Of a stretch of DNA of 64,000 bases, positions 12,060-23,360 are shown in pieces (positions within the stretch are counted from its first letter, which is position 1; every line of letters starts with the position of its first letter). The translations under genes and the position numbers were made by a program. The notes below the pieces were generated by a model, which searched no databases, was not told where the DNA came from, and worked only from the letters and a program-made list of their open reading frames with translations. The DNA comes from Neodontobutis hainanensis (Eukaryota > Chordata > Actinopteri > Gobiiformes > Odontobutidae), in NCBI GenBank assembly GCA_024349245.1, contig JALDNG010000026.1, forward strand, positions 2,862,501 to 2,926,500, read 5' to 3'.

Positions 12060-12320
12060 AGCATCATCTCAAGAACAATTTCTTACTTAGTGAATGAAGA
12101 ATTAAACAAACATGCACCACTGGATCCACTTAACAACTGTCATGCATGGAATTAAGTACAAGTAACCCAAACCCAAAAAGGGGCCAGTGCACAAGAGGAG
12201 CTCTCCCCAACTGATACATTTTCGACTATTCCAACATCAGATTCTGAACTGTCTTAAGGCCGAGAATACCTTCAGACCCCTCACACTGAAACAAATGTGG
12301 AAATATTATTATTGTGGTAA
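12060..12320. other. Spacer without recognised features
   Basis: Non-coding sequence inside the broken Penelope-like element; I recognise nothing beyond short low-similarity repeats. Confidence 0.4.
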
Positions 12321-12394
12321 GCTACATCTGTAGCCACTGGGGCAGACAGACAGCCAGAGATGTGGCAGCCATTCCACACCCAGGGACACTCCAA

Positions 12395-12562
12395 CCATCA
12401 GCAAATACATTCACTAAAATTCTTACACATCCAGTGCGCAGACACTGGAGGCAAGGAGGGTTAAGTGTCTTTCCCAAGGACACAACGACAGTATGAACTG
12501 TGGGGAGAACGGGAATCGAACCGAAGGACGACCGCTCTACCATTGAGCCACTGCGCCCCAGT
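12395..12562 (-). mobile_element. tRNA-derived SINE copy
   Basis: Plus-strand order: GACACTGGAGGCAAGGAGGG, GTTAAGTGTCTTTCCCAAGG, ACAACGACAGTATGAACTG, GGGAATCGAACC, then CTCTACCATTGAGCCACTG. The last two are reversed box B and box A of a tRNA-like head, so the SINE is minus oriented. Confidence 0.65.
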
Positions 12563-12958
12563 ATTAGATGTGATCAGCAGCCAGGGCAATGGGCTAGATG
12601 GTATTATCCCATGTGCACAAGTAGGACTGGGTAAGACTTCCCTGTAGTTCTTTGACTTTGGACAAAATATAAGAGGAATGAGGGTGACGGTGGAGACATG
12701 TAACACTGAATGGGACAAACTTTCTGGATTGTTCAATCAGAATGAGAAGACACTTGGTAAAACTAAGAATAAAACTGCATGCCTTTTCTATTTGAAAAAA
12801 AGAAAGGCATACAAACAAAAGAGATTTTTTGAAGAGGGCCTGACCAAGGGACTGCGTAAAGTATTTGTTGATCAACTTGCTGTTAGATAATGTACAAATG
12901 GCAAGTATGCTTGAAATATTATGTTGTATCAAAACTTGTTTGACTGGTTCAGGGTTGA

Positions 12959-12963
<5 letters not shown>

Positions 12964-13014
<51 letters not shown>
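12964..13014. repeat. (TA)n microsatellite
   Basis: About 25 uninterrupted TA units, a likely length-polymorphic site and a possible cruciform-forming tract. Confidence 0.95.
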
Positions 13015-13015
<1 letters not shown>

Positions 13016-13409
13016 TATAATAAGTGTAATGTTTTTTTGCACCTGCGCCAAAGAGTTAGGGGCAGAGTGTAATAGTCATTTTCTCAGCCTATGTTAACGT
13101 CAATATACCTGTTCAACTTTGGTTATTTAAGAGCCGAAGGCAGCGACCTCAGTGCTGCAAGGTGAAGGTGTTCAGGTTTTGATTGTGAAATTTGTTTGTA
13201 AGAAAGTGGCAATGTATCTAATTAGCCTGCGCCATTTGCATTCATTTGAACCTAACATGTTAATTTGGGTGATTAAAAATTTGAAAAGGTGTGAAAGGAG
13301 TGATAAAAGTCTGCCTTAAGTTCAATGTTAGTTTTTTGGGCAAATCCTAAATGCTCTTACAAAACTAATTGGGAACATTTTCATTCAAATCTTTGAAAAT
13401 CTTTGTATT

Positions 13410-13618
13410 CTGATTTTACAATGGTAGAGCAGTTGTCCTATAACCGGAAGGTTGGTGGTTTGATTCCCACTCTCCCCACAATTCATACTGTCACTGTGTC
13501 CTTTGGCAAGACACTTAACCCACTTTGGCTCAAGTTGAGTTCCAGCTCTAACACTGGTGAATGGTAGCTTTATGTGAGTCACTTTGGATAAAAGCATCTG
13601 CTAAATTACTAAATGTAA
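13410..13618 (+). mobile_element. tRNA-derived SINE, plus orientation
   Basis: Reads head to tail on the plus strand: ATGGTAGAGCAG (box A-like), GGTTTGATTCCC (box B-like), the conserved body with GGCAAGACACTTAACCC, and the tail GTCACTTTGGATAAAAGCATC...TGCTAAAT. It gives the family structure against which the truncated copies can be read. Confidence 0.7.
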
Positions 13619-13911
13619 GTGAACAGTAACAGTATAGTTATTGGCAACAGCTAATGCTAAAGAAAGGCTCAGTGCATTTTTACTTGTGCCTGTTGTTTTC
13701 AGAGGAATGACAATAGGCAATATTTTGTTTAACAAATAGGTTTTGGCTTGAGTTGATGGTTTTGCATTTAAAATGTTCTCACACATTTATGAAGGAGTGT
13801 TAAAGGCATAACATGCAGAATATAGGTTCATATTGTAGATGTGGAATAACTGATACTTTACTTTAAAAAAGTATTTTTTAAAAAGTAAAATATTTAAACA
13901 CATCTCTTTAT

Positions 13912-14120
13912 TACATTTACATTTATTCATTTAGCTGACGCTTTTATCCAAAGCGACTTACATAGTTCTACAGTAATTACCAGTGTTACAGACACTGGAG
14001 GCAAGGTGGGATAAGTGTCTTGCCCAAGGACACAACGACAGTATGAACTGTGGGGAAAGTGGGAATCAAACCGCCTACCTTCCGGTTGAAAGACGACTGC
14101 TCTACCCACTGAGCTAAGTT
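13912..14120 (-). mobile_element. tRNA-derived SINE, minus orientation
   Basis: A nearly full-length copy: reversed tail (GCTGACGCTTTTATCCAAAG), the GACACTGGAGGCAAGGTGGG body block, then reversed box B (GGGAATCAAACC) and box A (CTCTACCCACTGAGCTA). It faces the plus-oriented copy 300 bp to the left. Confidence 0.75.
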
Positions 14121-14179
14121 AGCTAAGTGAGGAAAGTAACCTAAGCGGAATTTGATATATGGATATATCGGATTGGCTG

Positions 14180-14600
14180 GACTATGCACATGTTGTTCCC
14201 AAAGTCCCCCAAAAAGCCCATCATAGTCCCTGGCTGTCCGTTTTATGTGCTGGTAGAGTTGATTCTGAAACAGGAAATGTTATTGTTAAGGGTCTATTGC
14301 GTGAGATTGACAATTAAAGCAGTAGGTGGGGTCAATGTGTCCTGTGTCTTTTGTAGAAAATGCTCAAGGGTCTCCATACCTTCCTTCTGGTCAATGTTAG
14401 TATTGAGAGACTCCACATCTATTGTAACTAATAATCTTGGGGAGAAGGAAAAAAGTGTCTCATTTAGTTCCCTCATTTTATACCACACACCAAACTGGCC
14501 ACAGCCAAAGATACAATTCCCAAACTCTGGTGATGAGCCTATGGCCTTGCTCCACTTTTTCTCACAGCATTGCAGGACATAGCCTGACACCGCTGCACAC
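14180..14600 (-). mobile_element. Penelope-like element, reverse transcriptase part
   Basis: The minus-strand open stretch 14294-14590 contains LLVTIDVESLNTNIDQKEG, the RT core around the first catalytic aspartate of fish Penelope-like elements, followed by ETLEHFLQ and PPTALIVNLTQ. The open frame is short and the element is clearly dead. Its C-terminal part is at 11.3-11.7 kb; SINEs and a TA microsatellite lie in between. Confidence 0.6.
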
Positions 14601-14971
14601 TCAATCAGCTATTCTATTTAGCTAATTAGGCATTCAGTAGTGACTAATTTTATAATCACACACTGGTAAACAGAAAGAGACTTGCTCTACAAAGTCAAGG
14701 TGATGCACCTTGCCCCTCTTTCTTTCGCAGCCCACACAGCCTGACAAAGAGTCTGTGGCTTTTATTCACTATTTCAATGAAACAAATAGGCATTCTGTGG
14801 TGTATTGCTTAACCCAAAACTGGCAACAATAAACAGAGACACTTGCCTTTGTGTGCTTTTATGCACGAAGGAGTGATCATCACATGCCACAAATTAACAA
14901 AACATTTGTTTGAAAAACAAAAAAGGCATTTAGCACTTTTTGCTCACTGTGTAATTTCAATAGTTCACAGT

Positions 14972-15085
14972 TATTCACTCTCTGTGGGGGAATACCTGAA
15001 ATATAGCAGGATGAATGGCTGTATCACATCTACAAGAGCTTAAATAATAACATGAACATGCTTCTATGATGACATGTGACGAAGT
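14972..15085 (-). pseudogene. RBL relic: exon 3 end, intron 2 and exon 2 start
   Basis: The plus-strand sequence TTCACTCTCTGTGGGGGAAT, ACCTGAAATATAGC, GTATCACATCTA, AGCTTAAATAA and CTTCTATGATGACA follows, in order and spacing, 51300-51425 of RBL-C (end of exon 3, the intron, start of exon 2). No other lectin exons are recognised next to it. It is a small dead piece of a former minus-strand lectin gene, nearest in sequence to the RBL-C type. Confidence 0.65.
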
Positions 15086-15779
15086 GAGCCAATAGCCCCT
15101 ACTCGTCCCTTATACTTATTGCACACATCATACATTTAACTTTCCACATACTATACAATCTCATTGGGCTACTGGTAAACTGCACTCACATATCCCGGGT
15201 CTTGTTTGTGTTAGCCTTAATAGTTCATTAATTTAACTCAGTTAAGCAATTCATTCTTTATGGTTAATTAAAATGCACACACATAAGTTTATCAGTTAAA
15301 CATGAGTTTTTTTTAGCTTGAACTGATTCATGTGGGGCCTGGAAATATAAAGAAAGGCCGGCCCAAACATTTCCTGGTTATACTTGGAACTGATGATGTC
15401 ACTTATGACGTCATCAGAAGCTACTTTTTGGAGAGGCGGTTTCTTGAGGTAGATCTTATATGATTGGGTTTAACCTGCTATAAATTGGGTTTTTGTACAA
15501 TGTCTGTATTTGTTTACTGTGTGTGCAGTGATTATAATGTTTAGGATGTTGGGTAGTTGAGTATATCTTTGTTTGAGGATTCCAGCAAAGTGGGATAAAA
15601 AGCAGGTGTGTGCCTCATTAGGGGTGATTCTGTTTGTGGAGAGAGAAGGGCAATGCTGCAGCTGCTGTATGTATAGAAGGTGGGGGCCACTGTAAAGAAA
15701 AGCCACCTTTTGGACTTGACTTTGATCTCCATCTAAGTATTGACAAACTTAATGTGTCTAAAAAAATTACCAAAAAATA

Positions 15780-16960
15780 ATCTGATCTTTCATGTCTTTA
15801 TTGGGAACAACCAGAAAACCTCATAGTGCTTGAAAAAGTATGTGAACCCTTGAGTTAATAACCTCAAAAAAGCTAATTGGAGGCAGATTTTAGCGCACCT
15901 GGAGTCTCGCTAAGATAATATGTTTGGAGGTGTGGACTACTGCTACTTTGATGAAGAAAGAAGAACACGTTTATGTGAGCCATGCCTTGCCAAAAAAAGC
16001 TTTCACATGAGCTACGATCAAGAATTGTTGCTTTATATGAAGATGGTAAGGGTTACAAAGTTACTTTTATTTAACAAGTCTTTGAGACTTGTAAAATTCA
16101 CCAGTCCACAGTTGGGCAAACATTCTTCAAATGGAGACACTTTAAAACTGTTGCCACTCTACCAAGAAGTGGGGGTCCAGTCAAAATTACACCAAAATTT
16201 GCACCTCAAAGACTCATCAATGAGGTAAGAAGAAACAACCTCAAATGACAGCCAAAGATTTGAAGTCATCATTGGAACTAACATCTGTGTTCATGAGTGT
16301 ACAATATGTAACACACTGAACAAGCAGGGTATCCATGGCAGGACACCACGAGGGAAGCCACTGCTTACTCAAAAGAACATGCTGCACGCCTAAATTTAGC
16401 AAAAGAGCACATTGACACTCCACAGCGGTATTGCAAAAAGGTTTTGTGGACTGATGTAACTAAAATTTTAATATTTTGAAAAAGAAAAAAATAATTCCTA
16501 CATCTGGCGTAGAAAAGTCATGGCATAATATCATGAAAATATCATCCCAACTGTAAAGTATGGTGGAGGAAATATCATGATTTAGGCCTTCTTTGCTGCA
16601 TCAGGGCCTGGACAGCTTGCAGTCATTGAGGGGAAGATGAAATGAGGATGTCTGTACGTCGGCTGAAACTGTGTAGAAGGTGTGTGATGCAACAAGACAA
16701 CAACCCAAAACACCGGAGCAAGTCCACAACAGAATGGCTTCCTAAAAACAAAATCCACCTTTTGGAGTGGCCAAGTCAGAACCCAGACCTCAACCCAATT
16801 GAGATGCTATGGATTGACTTGAAGAGGGCCATACACATGAGATGTCCAAAGAAGTTGTGGATGAGGCTCTTTATTTTCTCAGATGGTAAAGCTGCCCTTT
16901 CTTCTTGGCAAAATGCCTCGAGTTCCTGTCAATTACTGGGGTATCTTGCATAAACTGCAT
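15780..16960 (+). mobile_element. Tc1/mariner transposon relic
   Basis: Starts with a fish Tc1 terminal-type sequence (GAAAAAGTATGTGAACCC) and continues with helix-turn-helix and catalytic-domain fragments of a Tc1 transposase in several frames. The clearest piece is 16642-16953, with QQDNNPKHRS then LLEWPSQNPDLNPIEMLW, the region around the second catalytic Asp and the third acidic residue. Many stops and frame changes make it non-functional. Confidence 0.75.
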
Positions 16961-17640
16961 GTTTAAGATCTCCCCAGAGTGGCTCACTGATGGTGAGGTC
17001 AGGAGACTGAGATGGCCAGTCCAGAACGTTCACTATTTGCTGCTGTAGCCAATGACAGATCTTAGCCTTGTTTTCTTTCTAACATGCTGCATTCATCTTT
17101 TGCTGTGCCTTTGCCACTTTTGGGGATGTGTGCCACATCCCCAAAACATCAGTGATCCACCTCCATGTTATGATTGAGGTCTAAAAGTTCAATCACTCCA
17201 AATTACTTTGTTCCAGAAGTTTTGAGGCTTGTCTCTGTGCTGTTTGGCGTATTGTAAGCATGTTTGCTTTGTGGCATTTGCGTAGTAATGACTTTCTCGA
17301 CCATGCAGCCACAACAAGTGCCTCCTTATTGTTCATCTTGAAACAGCCAGTTCTGTATTTCAGCTGAAGTTTTTTGTGGGTTTTTCATTCCGAACAAGTT
17401 TTGTGGTTGTTGTGACTAATTTTTGGTTCTTGGTTTGGTTGTAAAGAATCCAACAATTTCTACCTCTACTGCTGATCGGCATTCTCAATTCCTTGGCTAT
17501 CTTTTAATATCTCTTTCTTGTTTTATACAGTTGAATTACCTTTTCCTGCAGATCCTTTACTTTTGCTTTACCCATGATTTATAATCCAGAAATGTCCAGT
17601 TTATTACTGAATGAGCCCAAAAACTCACTGATTTTTTATA
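16961..17640 (-). mobile_element. Second Tc1 relic, opposite strand
   Basis: Read on the minus strand this begins near 17575 with MGKAKVKDLQEKVIQLYK, the usual N-terminus of a Tc1-like transposase, followed by KIAKELRMP after a stop. Downstream matter (17000-17400) fits a degenerate transposase body. It abuts the plus-oriented Tc1 relic to the left, so one is nested in or truncated by the other. Confidence 0.6.
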
Positions 17641-17829
17641 CACACACACAATTATGGATGGTTACCTTTAGTAGCCATTCAAACCCATTTGTGTCAACCT
17701 GTGTGTTTAAAAAAGAGGAAACAGAATTGTTTGACAATAAATGACTTCACCCTACCACTAACAATGGATGAAAATAAATTTCTGTCTAATCATTCATATT
17801 CTCTATGGCCACAACCATAAATCTTACAT

Positions 17830-18075
17830 TTAGAGAGGAGTCAACAAGGCCTATGATGAAAGGTACACCATCCCTACTGTGAAACATATAGGTGGATTTT
17901 CAGATGTTTTGGGGATGTGTGAGCTACAAAGGCACAGGAAAAGATTAATGCAGCATGTTATCAGAAAATACTGAGGAAAAGGAAGGAAAAGTTGCACTCA
18001 TCAGCCTGGAAGCTGTGCATGGAATGTACTTGGACATTTGAACAAGACAACCATCCAAAGGCCAGAAGTAACTGA
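17830..18075 (+). mobile_element. Tc1 fragment, plus strand
   Basis: Contains GGATTTTCAGATGTTTTGGG in the position of the GG..VWG block of Tc1 transposases and a TTTGAACAAGACAACCATCC piece resembling the Q-D-N-x-P-x-H active-site segment. Short and frame-broken. Confidence 0.45.
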
Positions 18076-18099
18076 GCAGCGACAAGATGTGCAAGCCCT

Positions 18100-18260
18100 G
18101 TGTGGAGTTATTTTACTGCAGTTAATAAATACACTGCCAGTTGTGATCTGTGCAAAAAGCCTATCTGCTCCTGTGGTAACATGATAAACTCACACAAACT
18201 TATAGAATATTGCACCAAAGAAAACCACAGGCGCTCGAAAGAGGACCCCAGCACATGAGT
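18100..18260 (+). mobile_element. hAT-type BED zinc-finger fragment
   Basis: A plus-strand frame reads VWSYFTAVNKYTASCDLCKK, which matches the start of a BED zinc finger (aromatic pair, then C-x2-C) at the N-terminus of hAT transposases. No catalytic domain can be assembled here. Confidence 0.45.
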
Positions 18261-18644
18261 TACTAGAGACCTTTTAGCTCCAAAGAATAACCTGTAGTTT
18301 AGGTACTAATTATGCTCAATTTTATAAATAAATGTGTCCCTGTAAATAAACCCACAATGTAAACGTGGAAATAGGTTGCATTTTTATAATTGAAAATCCT
18401 GTTGTACTGCAGTCAGCAGATAAATCATAACATGGAACAGCTGTTTCATTTAATAAAAATGTAATTTGAGCAAAATGTGCCAGTTTTTTAATGGCTCTTT
18501 GAAAGGAACTGATCCACAAAATCTGGCGCTCTTTAAAGAGCCGTAAATCTGATCTCTACAGTCCCCGACAATATCCAACTGCGCACAAGCTGTTGGATAT
18601 TAGCGCACTTGCTCCGCGAAATTATAGTTACCTGATACACTAAC

Positions 18645-18705
18645 TACAGTTCTGCGCATAGCCCACCTATGGGCTTCGCTAGTGGTTACCTCTCTCTGGC
18701 GCCAG
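18645..18705. repeat. DIRS terminal-repeat-like fragment
   Basis: The phrase GCCCACCTATGGGCTTCGCT then GTGGTTACCTCTCT is the reverse complement of the right end of the DIRS-like element at 26065-26105, with few differences. It may be an orphan terminal repeat or the mate of a rearranged element. Confidence 0.45.
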
Positions 18706-19450
18706 ACAGCTCTGAAAGTACTGGCACTACTTCTCATTTGTGAAATTAAAGACAAGAATGTTTCTGTAATATGCTATGCCCTGAAAAAAAGACTTTATTT
18801 ACATCTGCCTCAAGCAACTCAAATCTTATAAAGCCCCTCATATCAACACATGCTAACACAACACTTGTTGCTACTGCTAACCCAACCCCAAATGAAGCTA
18901 GTGTGAGCTCCAATGAAGGAGACAGAGCCTCTGTTAAAACAAGCAACGCTCTCTAAAACACCAACACGAGGAGGAGAAAGGAGGGTTGCCCCATGTCGAA
19001 ACACTTTTGCTAAATTCATAGGCAGTAAATATGAAAAAATAAATATTGATCTCAAAACGTCATTTGAGGAATTAGAGTACATTACAACCACCAGTTTAGT
19101 TTTTAGATGAAGAGTATTTTAGAATAGATTTATATATTTCTTCATTTTCACTGAGAATGAACAACATGAACAGAGAATTCGATTGTGTTCTGTTTATTGT
19201 GCAATAATTTACAGGCTCAGAGATTTGCACTACTTATTGGCCAGATCTTTCTTTGTTTATTTTTACACAGGTTTACATTTGTGTGACTTTATTTTGCCCT
19301 TGAATTTTATTTTCAATATATTTATGTTTTTATTTCTATGCATATCATATGGCATGCTTCAATCTACTGAGTTCAAATAAATGCTAAATGTTCTAAAATA
19401 CTATATAAAAAAAAATAAAAAAAAAACTTTGTCCTTCACCCTCCGCGGGT
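18706..19450. other. Spacer, unclassified repeat-derived DNA
   Basis: Two short plus-strand open stretches (18771-18956 and 18913-19110) occur but match no family I recognise; they could be hAT transposase debris given the BED fragment 0.5 kb upstream. The rest is AT-rich. Confidence 0.3.
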
Positions 19451-19479
19451 GGTCTCATCCTTCGAGCTCGGGTCCTCTA

Positions 19480-22400
19480 CCAGAGGCCTGGGAGCTTGAG
19501 GGTTCTGCGCAGTATCTTTGCTGTTCCTAGTACTGCACTTTTCTGGACCGAGATGTCTGGTGTTCTTCCAGGGATCTGCTGTAGCCACTCTTCCAGTCTT
19601 CCAGTTTGGGGGTCACTGCCCCGAGTGCTCCGATGACCACGGGCACCACTGTCGCCTTCACCTTCCAAGTCTTTTCTAGCTCTTCTCTGAGCCCTTGGTA
19701 TTTCTCTAATTTCTTATGTTCCTTTTTCCTGATGTTGCAATCACTTGGTATTGCCACATCAACCACAACGGCTTTCCTCTGCTGTTTGTCCACCACCACG
19801 ATGTCTGGTTGGTTCGCCATAACCATTCTGTCAGTCTGAATCTGGAAGTCCCACAGGATCTTGGCTCGGTCATTCTCTACCACCTTTGGAGGTGTTTCCC
19901 ACTTTGACCTTGTTTCCTTGATTTCCAGTCCGTACTCCATGCAGATGTTCCTGTACACTATGCCAGCCACTTGGTTATGGCGTTCCATGTATGCTTTCCC
20001 TGCCAGCATCTTACACCCTGCAGTTAAGTGTTGGATTGTCTCAGGGGCCTGTTTGCACAGCCTACACCTTGGGTCTTGTCTGGTGTGGTAGATCTGGGCG
20101 TCTATTGCTCTGGTGCTCAGGGCTTGTTCCTTTGCAGCCATGATGAGTGCCTCTGTGCTGTCCTTCAGTCTAGCCCGTTCTAGACATTGGTAGGATTTCT
20201 TGATATCAGCCACTTCAGTTATGTTCCGGTGGTACATCCCATGTAGGGGTTTGACCTCCCATGATGGTCCCTCCTCCGCTGCTCCCCATTGCCTGAGACA
20301 TTCACTAAGCACGTCATCTGTCGGGGCCTTATCTTTGATGTACTTGTGGATCTTGGATATTTCATCCTGGATAGTGGCTCTCACACTCACTAGTCCACGG
20401 CCGCCTTCCTTACGGCTAGCGTACAGTGAGGAGCTTTCGTGTCTTAACGTCTGTGGTCCGTATCTCTTCCTTTGGCCACCTTATTATTCCTGCAGGGTAT
20501 CTGATCACTGGCAGGGCGTAGCTGTTTATTGCCCGTGCCTTGTTCTTGCCATTGAGCTGACTTCTTAGGACTTGCCTTACTCGTTGGAGGTATTTAGCAG
20601 TTGCTGTTTTCCTTGTTACCTCTTCAAGGTTGCCATTTGCCTGTGGTATTCCAAGGTACTTGTAACCATCCTCAATGTCTGCTATTGTTCCTTCTGGTGG
20701 TGAGACCCCTTCTGTGTGGACTACCTTCTCTCTCTTTGTCACCATTCGACTACACTTCTCAAGCCCGAATGACATCCCAATGTCAGAGCTGTAGATCCTG
20801 GTGGTGTGGATCAGTGAGTCAATGTCTCGCTCGATCTTAGCGTATAGCTTGATGTCATCCATGTAGAGGAGGTGACTGATGGTGGCCCCATTCCTGAGTC
20901 GGTTTCCATAGCCAGTCTTGTTGATTATTTGGCTGAGGGGGTTCAAACCTATGCAGAACAGCAGTGGGGACAGAGCATCTCCTTGGTATATGCCACATTT
21001 GATGGATACTTGTGCAAGTGGCTTGCCATTGGCCTCAAGGGTGGTTTTCCATAGCCTCGAGTTTGCAATGAAGTGTCTTAGAGTCCTGTTGATGTTGTAC
21101 ATCTCCAAGCATTCAGTGATGTGTGGCATTGAGTCATATGCTTTCTTGTAATCAATCCAGGCAGTGCACAGGTTGGTGTGTCGGGTTCTGCAGTCTTGGG
21201 TGACTGTTCTGTCAACCAGGAGTTGGTGTTTGGCTCCTCTGGTTTCTTTTCCGATGCCCTTCTGTGCTTTGCTCATGTATTGATCCATGTGCCCACTTAT
21301 CTTAGCCGGGATGATGCCTGACATGAGCTTCCATGTTGTGGAGAGACAGGTTATTGGCCGATAGTTGGATGGGACTGTACCCTTTGTGGGATCCTTCAGG
21401 ATCAGGATTGTACGCCCTTCGGTAAGCCATTCAGGGTGCGTCCCATCCCTTAGCAGCTGGTTCATTTGTGCTGCAAGGCGCTCGTGGAGTGCAGTGAACT
21501 TCTTTAGCCAGTAGGTGTGGATCCTGTCAGGGCCCGGTGCTGTCCAGTTTTTCATACCTGAGACTCTTTCTTGGAAGTCTGCTGCTGTGATGGTAACTGG
21601 ATTCTGTTCAGGGAGGTTGCTGTGGTCCTCTCTCAGAGCCACCAGCCACTGTGCATCGCTGTTGTGTGATGCCTCCCTCTCCCATATATTTTTCCAGTAT
21701 TGTTCAGTTTCCAGCCTTGGTGGGTCGGCTATGCTGTTATTATTACCCTGCCACTGAGCGTACACTTTGGCAGGTTGAGTTGCAAACAGCCGGTTTATTC
21801 TTCTGGCTTCATTCTCTCTTGTGTACCTCTTTAGGCGGCTGGCCAAGGCTTGGAGCCTTTGTTTGGCAGTTTCAAGTGCTTCAGGTATTAGCATCTGGTT
21901 GTACCTATTGGGTACTTGTTTTCTCATTGCACCTTTCTTGGCCTCTGTCAGTTGGCTCACTTCTCTCCATGCCTTCTTGATTTTAGCCTCCAGCCTTTGT
22001 TTCCATGGTGGGTATTGTTTATCTTGGTTCCCATGGTTGCTCTTATAGCCAAGCATCTCGAGGATCACTGCTGCTGAGGTGTATATCAGCTCATTGGTTT
22101 CAGTGATGGTTGCGGTAGGGATCGCACTCAATGCTGCATTCACATCTTCTAGGAAACTTTCTGATGGTACTTCACTTAGCCGTTGTAGTTGGCGTCGGGG
22201 TTGCCTTTCATTCATTCTCGCCATGATCTTGTCTTTCAGGTCAGTCGCTGCCTCGTTCAGCATTATTGCACTTATTGGGGCTTCGTACCCAATCTCTGGT
22301 TGGGGAGCCCTCGTTGGCTCCCCACTGACCTCTCGTCCTGGCTCCCCCTTGCATTTGTGTTGTATCTCGTCAATCTCAAGTTGTGATAGCAGTTGTCGCT

Positions 22401-22610
22401 TGTGGATGTTGGAACACTGAGCTACTAGGTGCTTCGATGTAAGCACCTAGTAGCTCAGTGTTCCAACACTGAGCTACTAGGTGCTTCGATGTAAGCGTGG
22501 ACTGTGGGTTTCGAAGTAACCATTCATCCCACATCCTCTTCATGTAACCCAATTTGTAACTATAACTAATTACTTTTTTGAAGTAATTAGTTTTGAAGAT
22601 GACCAACACT
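19480..22610 (-). mobile_element. Non-LTR retrotransposon with restriction-like endonuclease (R2/R4/Hero-like group)
   Basis: A nearly complete minus-strand element. The long frame 22446-20416 (676 aa) carries an RT: WTAPGPDRIHTYWLKKF, ILILKDPTKG, SNYRPITCLSTTWK, DYKKAYDSMPH (catalytic D), CGIYQGDALSPLLF, LLYMDDIKLYA (YMDD box). The second frame 20390-19527 (287 aa) holds a CCHC knuckle (C109, C112, H121, C126) and a PD-(D/E)XK nuclease core, PDIVVVD then VVVDVAIPSD (D196, D211). This RT to CCHC to RLE order defines site-specific non-LTR elements. The two frames are offset with a stop at about 20416, so this copy has a frame-shifting lesion and is probably inactive. The sequence upstream of 22446 continues the N-terminal frame but is disrupted by a palindromic duplication. 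Confidence 0.85.
22413..22496. repeat. Perfect 22-bp palindrome with flanking direct repeat
   Basis: Arms 22441-22462 and 22465-22486 are perfect inverted copies separated by only CC. The right arm plus ten more bases is also a direct copy of 22413-22444. The structure sits in the N-terminal region of the RLE retrotransposon and looks like a template-switch product. Confidence 0.9.
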
Positions 22611-22619
22611 TGTGGTTAC

Positions 22620-23360
22620 CTACCAAGGCGAAGGACGTAGGAGATCAATGTACTCCCAGCTTGACAGGTACACAACTATTGGCGTGGGAACAAACAACCT
22701 CAGGAGCAATGCTGGCTCACCTCTCCCAAGAGCAGCCAAGCACCCCCCACTTCAGGCAATGGCGTCCAGACTGCCTCTCTCAAGAGCATCTAACGCCGTC
22801 ACCTGTGAGACTAACCAAGCCGTGCCCAGAACTGCATGAGCATCCTGGCACCATGTTCAAAACTCCAAGACCTCAGTGCCATCCATCCTGCCCGTCGAGC
22901 CCGTGACCGCCTCTCCCAAGAGCACATGGGCACCCACACGGCTGCACAGATACACACCCACAACAAGAACTGCCACCCACCGCAGTTTCACGTGTCCCAG
23001 CCACGATAACAACAATAACATCTGCAGTGTGTGCCGGCCTAGGCGATGAGACTCTGGCCTCTATTCAACACTGAATGAGTGACAGAGCCCACAGACACGC
23101 CCATGAGATAGGACCACACAAATCTGAACACAGAGGACCAAGATGGCGCCAGGCATATATCCTCATATCCACATAGACACCCCTACCCAGGGCCACCGAC
23201 GTGGCAACTCCTCGGGTAAAGTGTGCTGGAGGAGGGCGGTGTCAGGGAATCAATACACAAAACAGTGTAGGGATAAACAGATTTATCTGGAGACTAACCT
23301 CCCAGCAATTTTAGGGATTAAATAAGCGGATCCAACTCATCTTAACTTTTTATGTGCACG
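22620..23360. repeat. GC-richer repeat-derived spacer with CTCTCCCAAGAGCA motifs
   Basis: The motif CCTCTC(C/T)CAAGAGCA recurs three times (near 22720, 22775 and 22910) at uneven spacing. The 98-aa open stretch 22610-22906 has no recognisable domain. It may be the 5' region of the RLE element or part of another repeat. Confidence 0.35.

Noticed and set aside
12395..14120. tRNA genes suggested by box A/box B motifs
   Set aside because: They lack a cloverleaf with acceptor stem and are embedded in repeated SINE bodies at several sites, so they are SINE heads and not tRNA genes.
22610..22906. 98-aa plus-strand open frame as a novel gene
   Set aside because: No domain, no splice context, proline-rich and biased composition, and it overlaps repeated CTCTCCCAAGAGCA motifs in a transposon-rich area.
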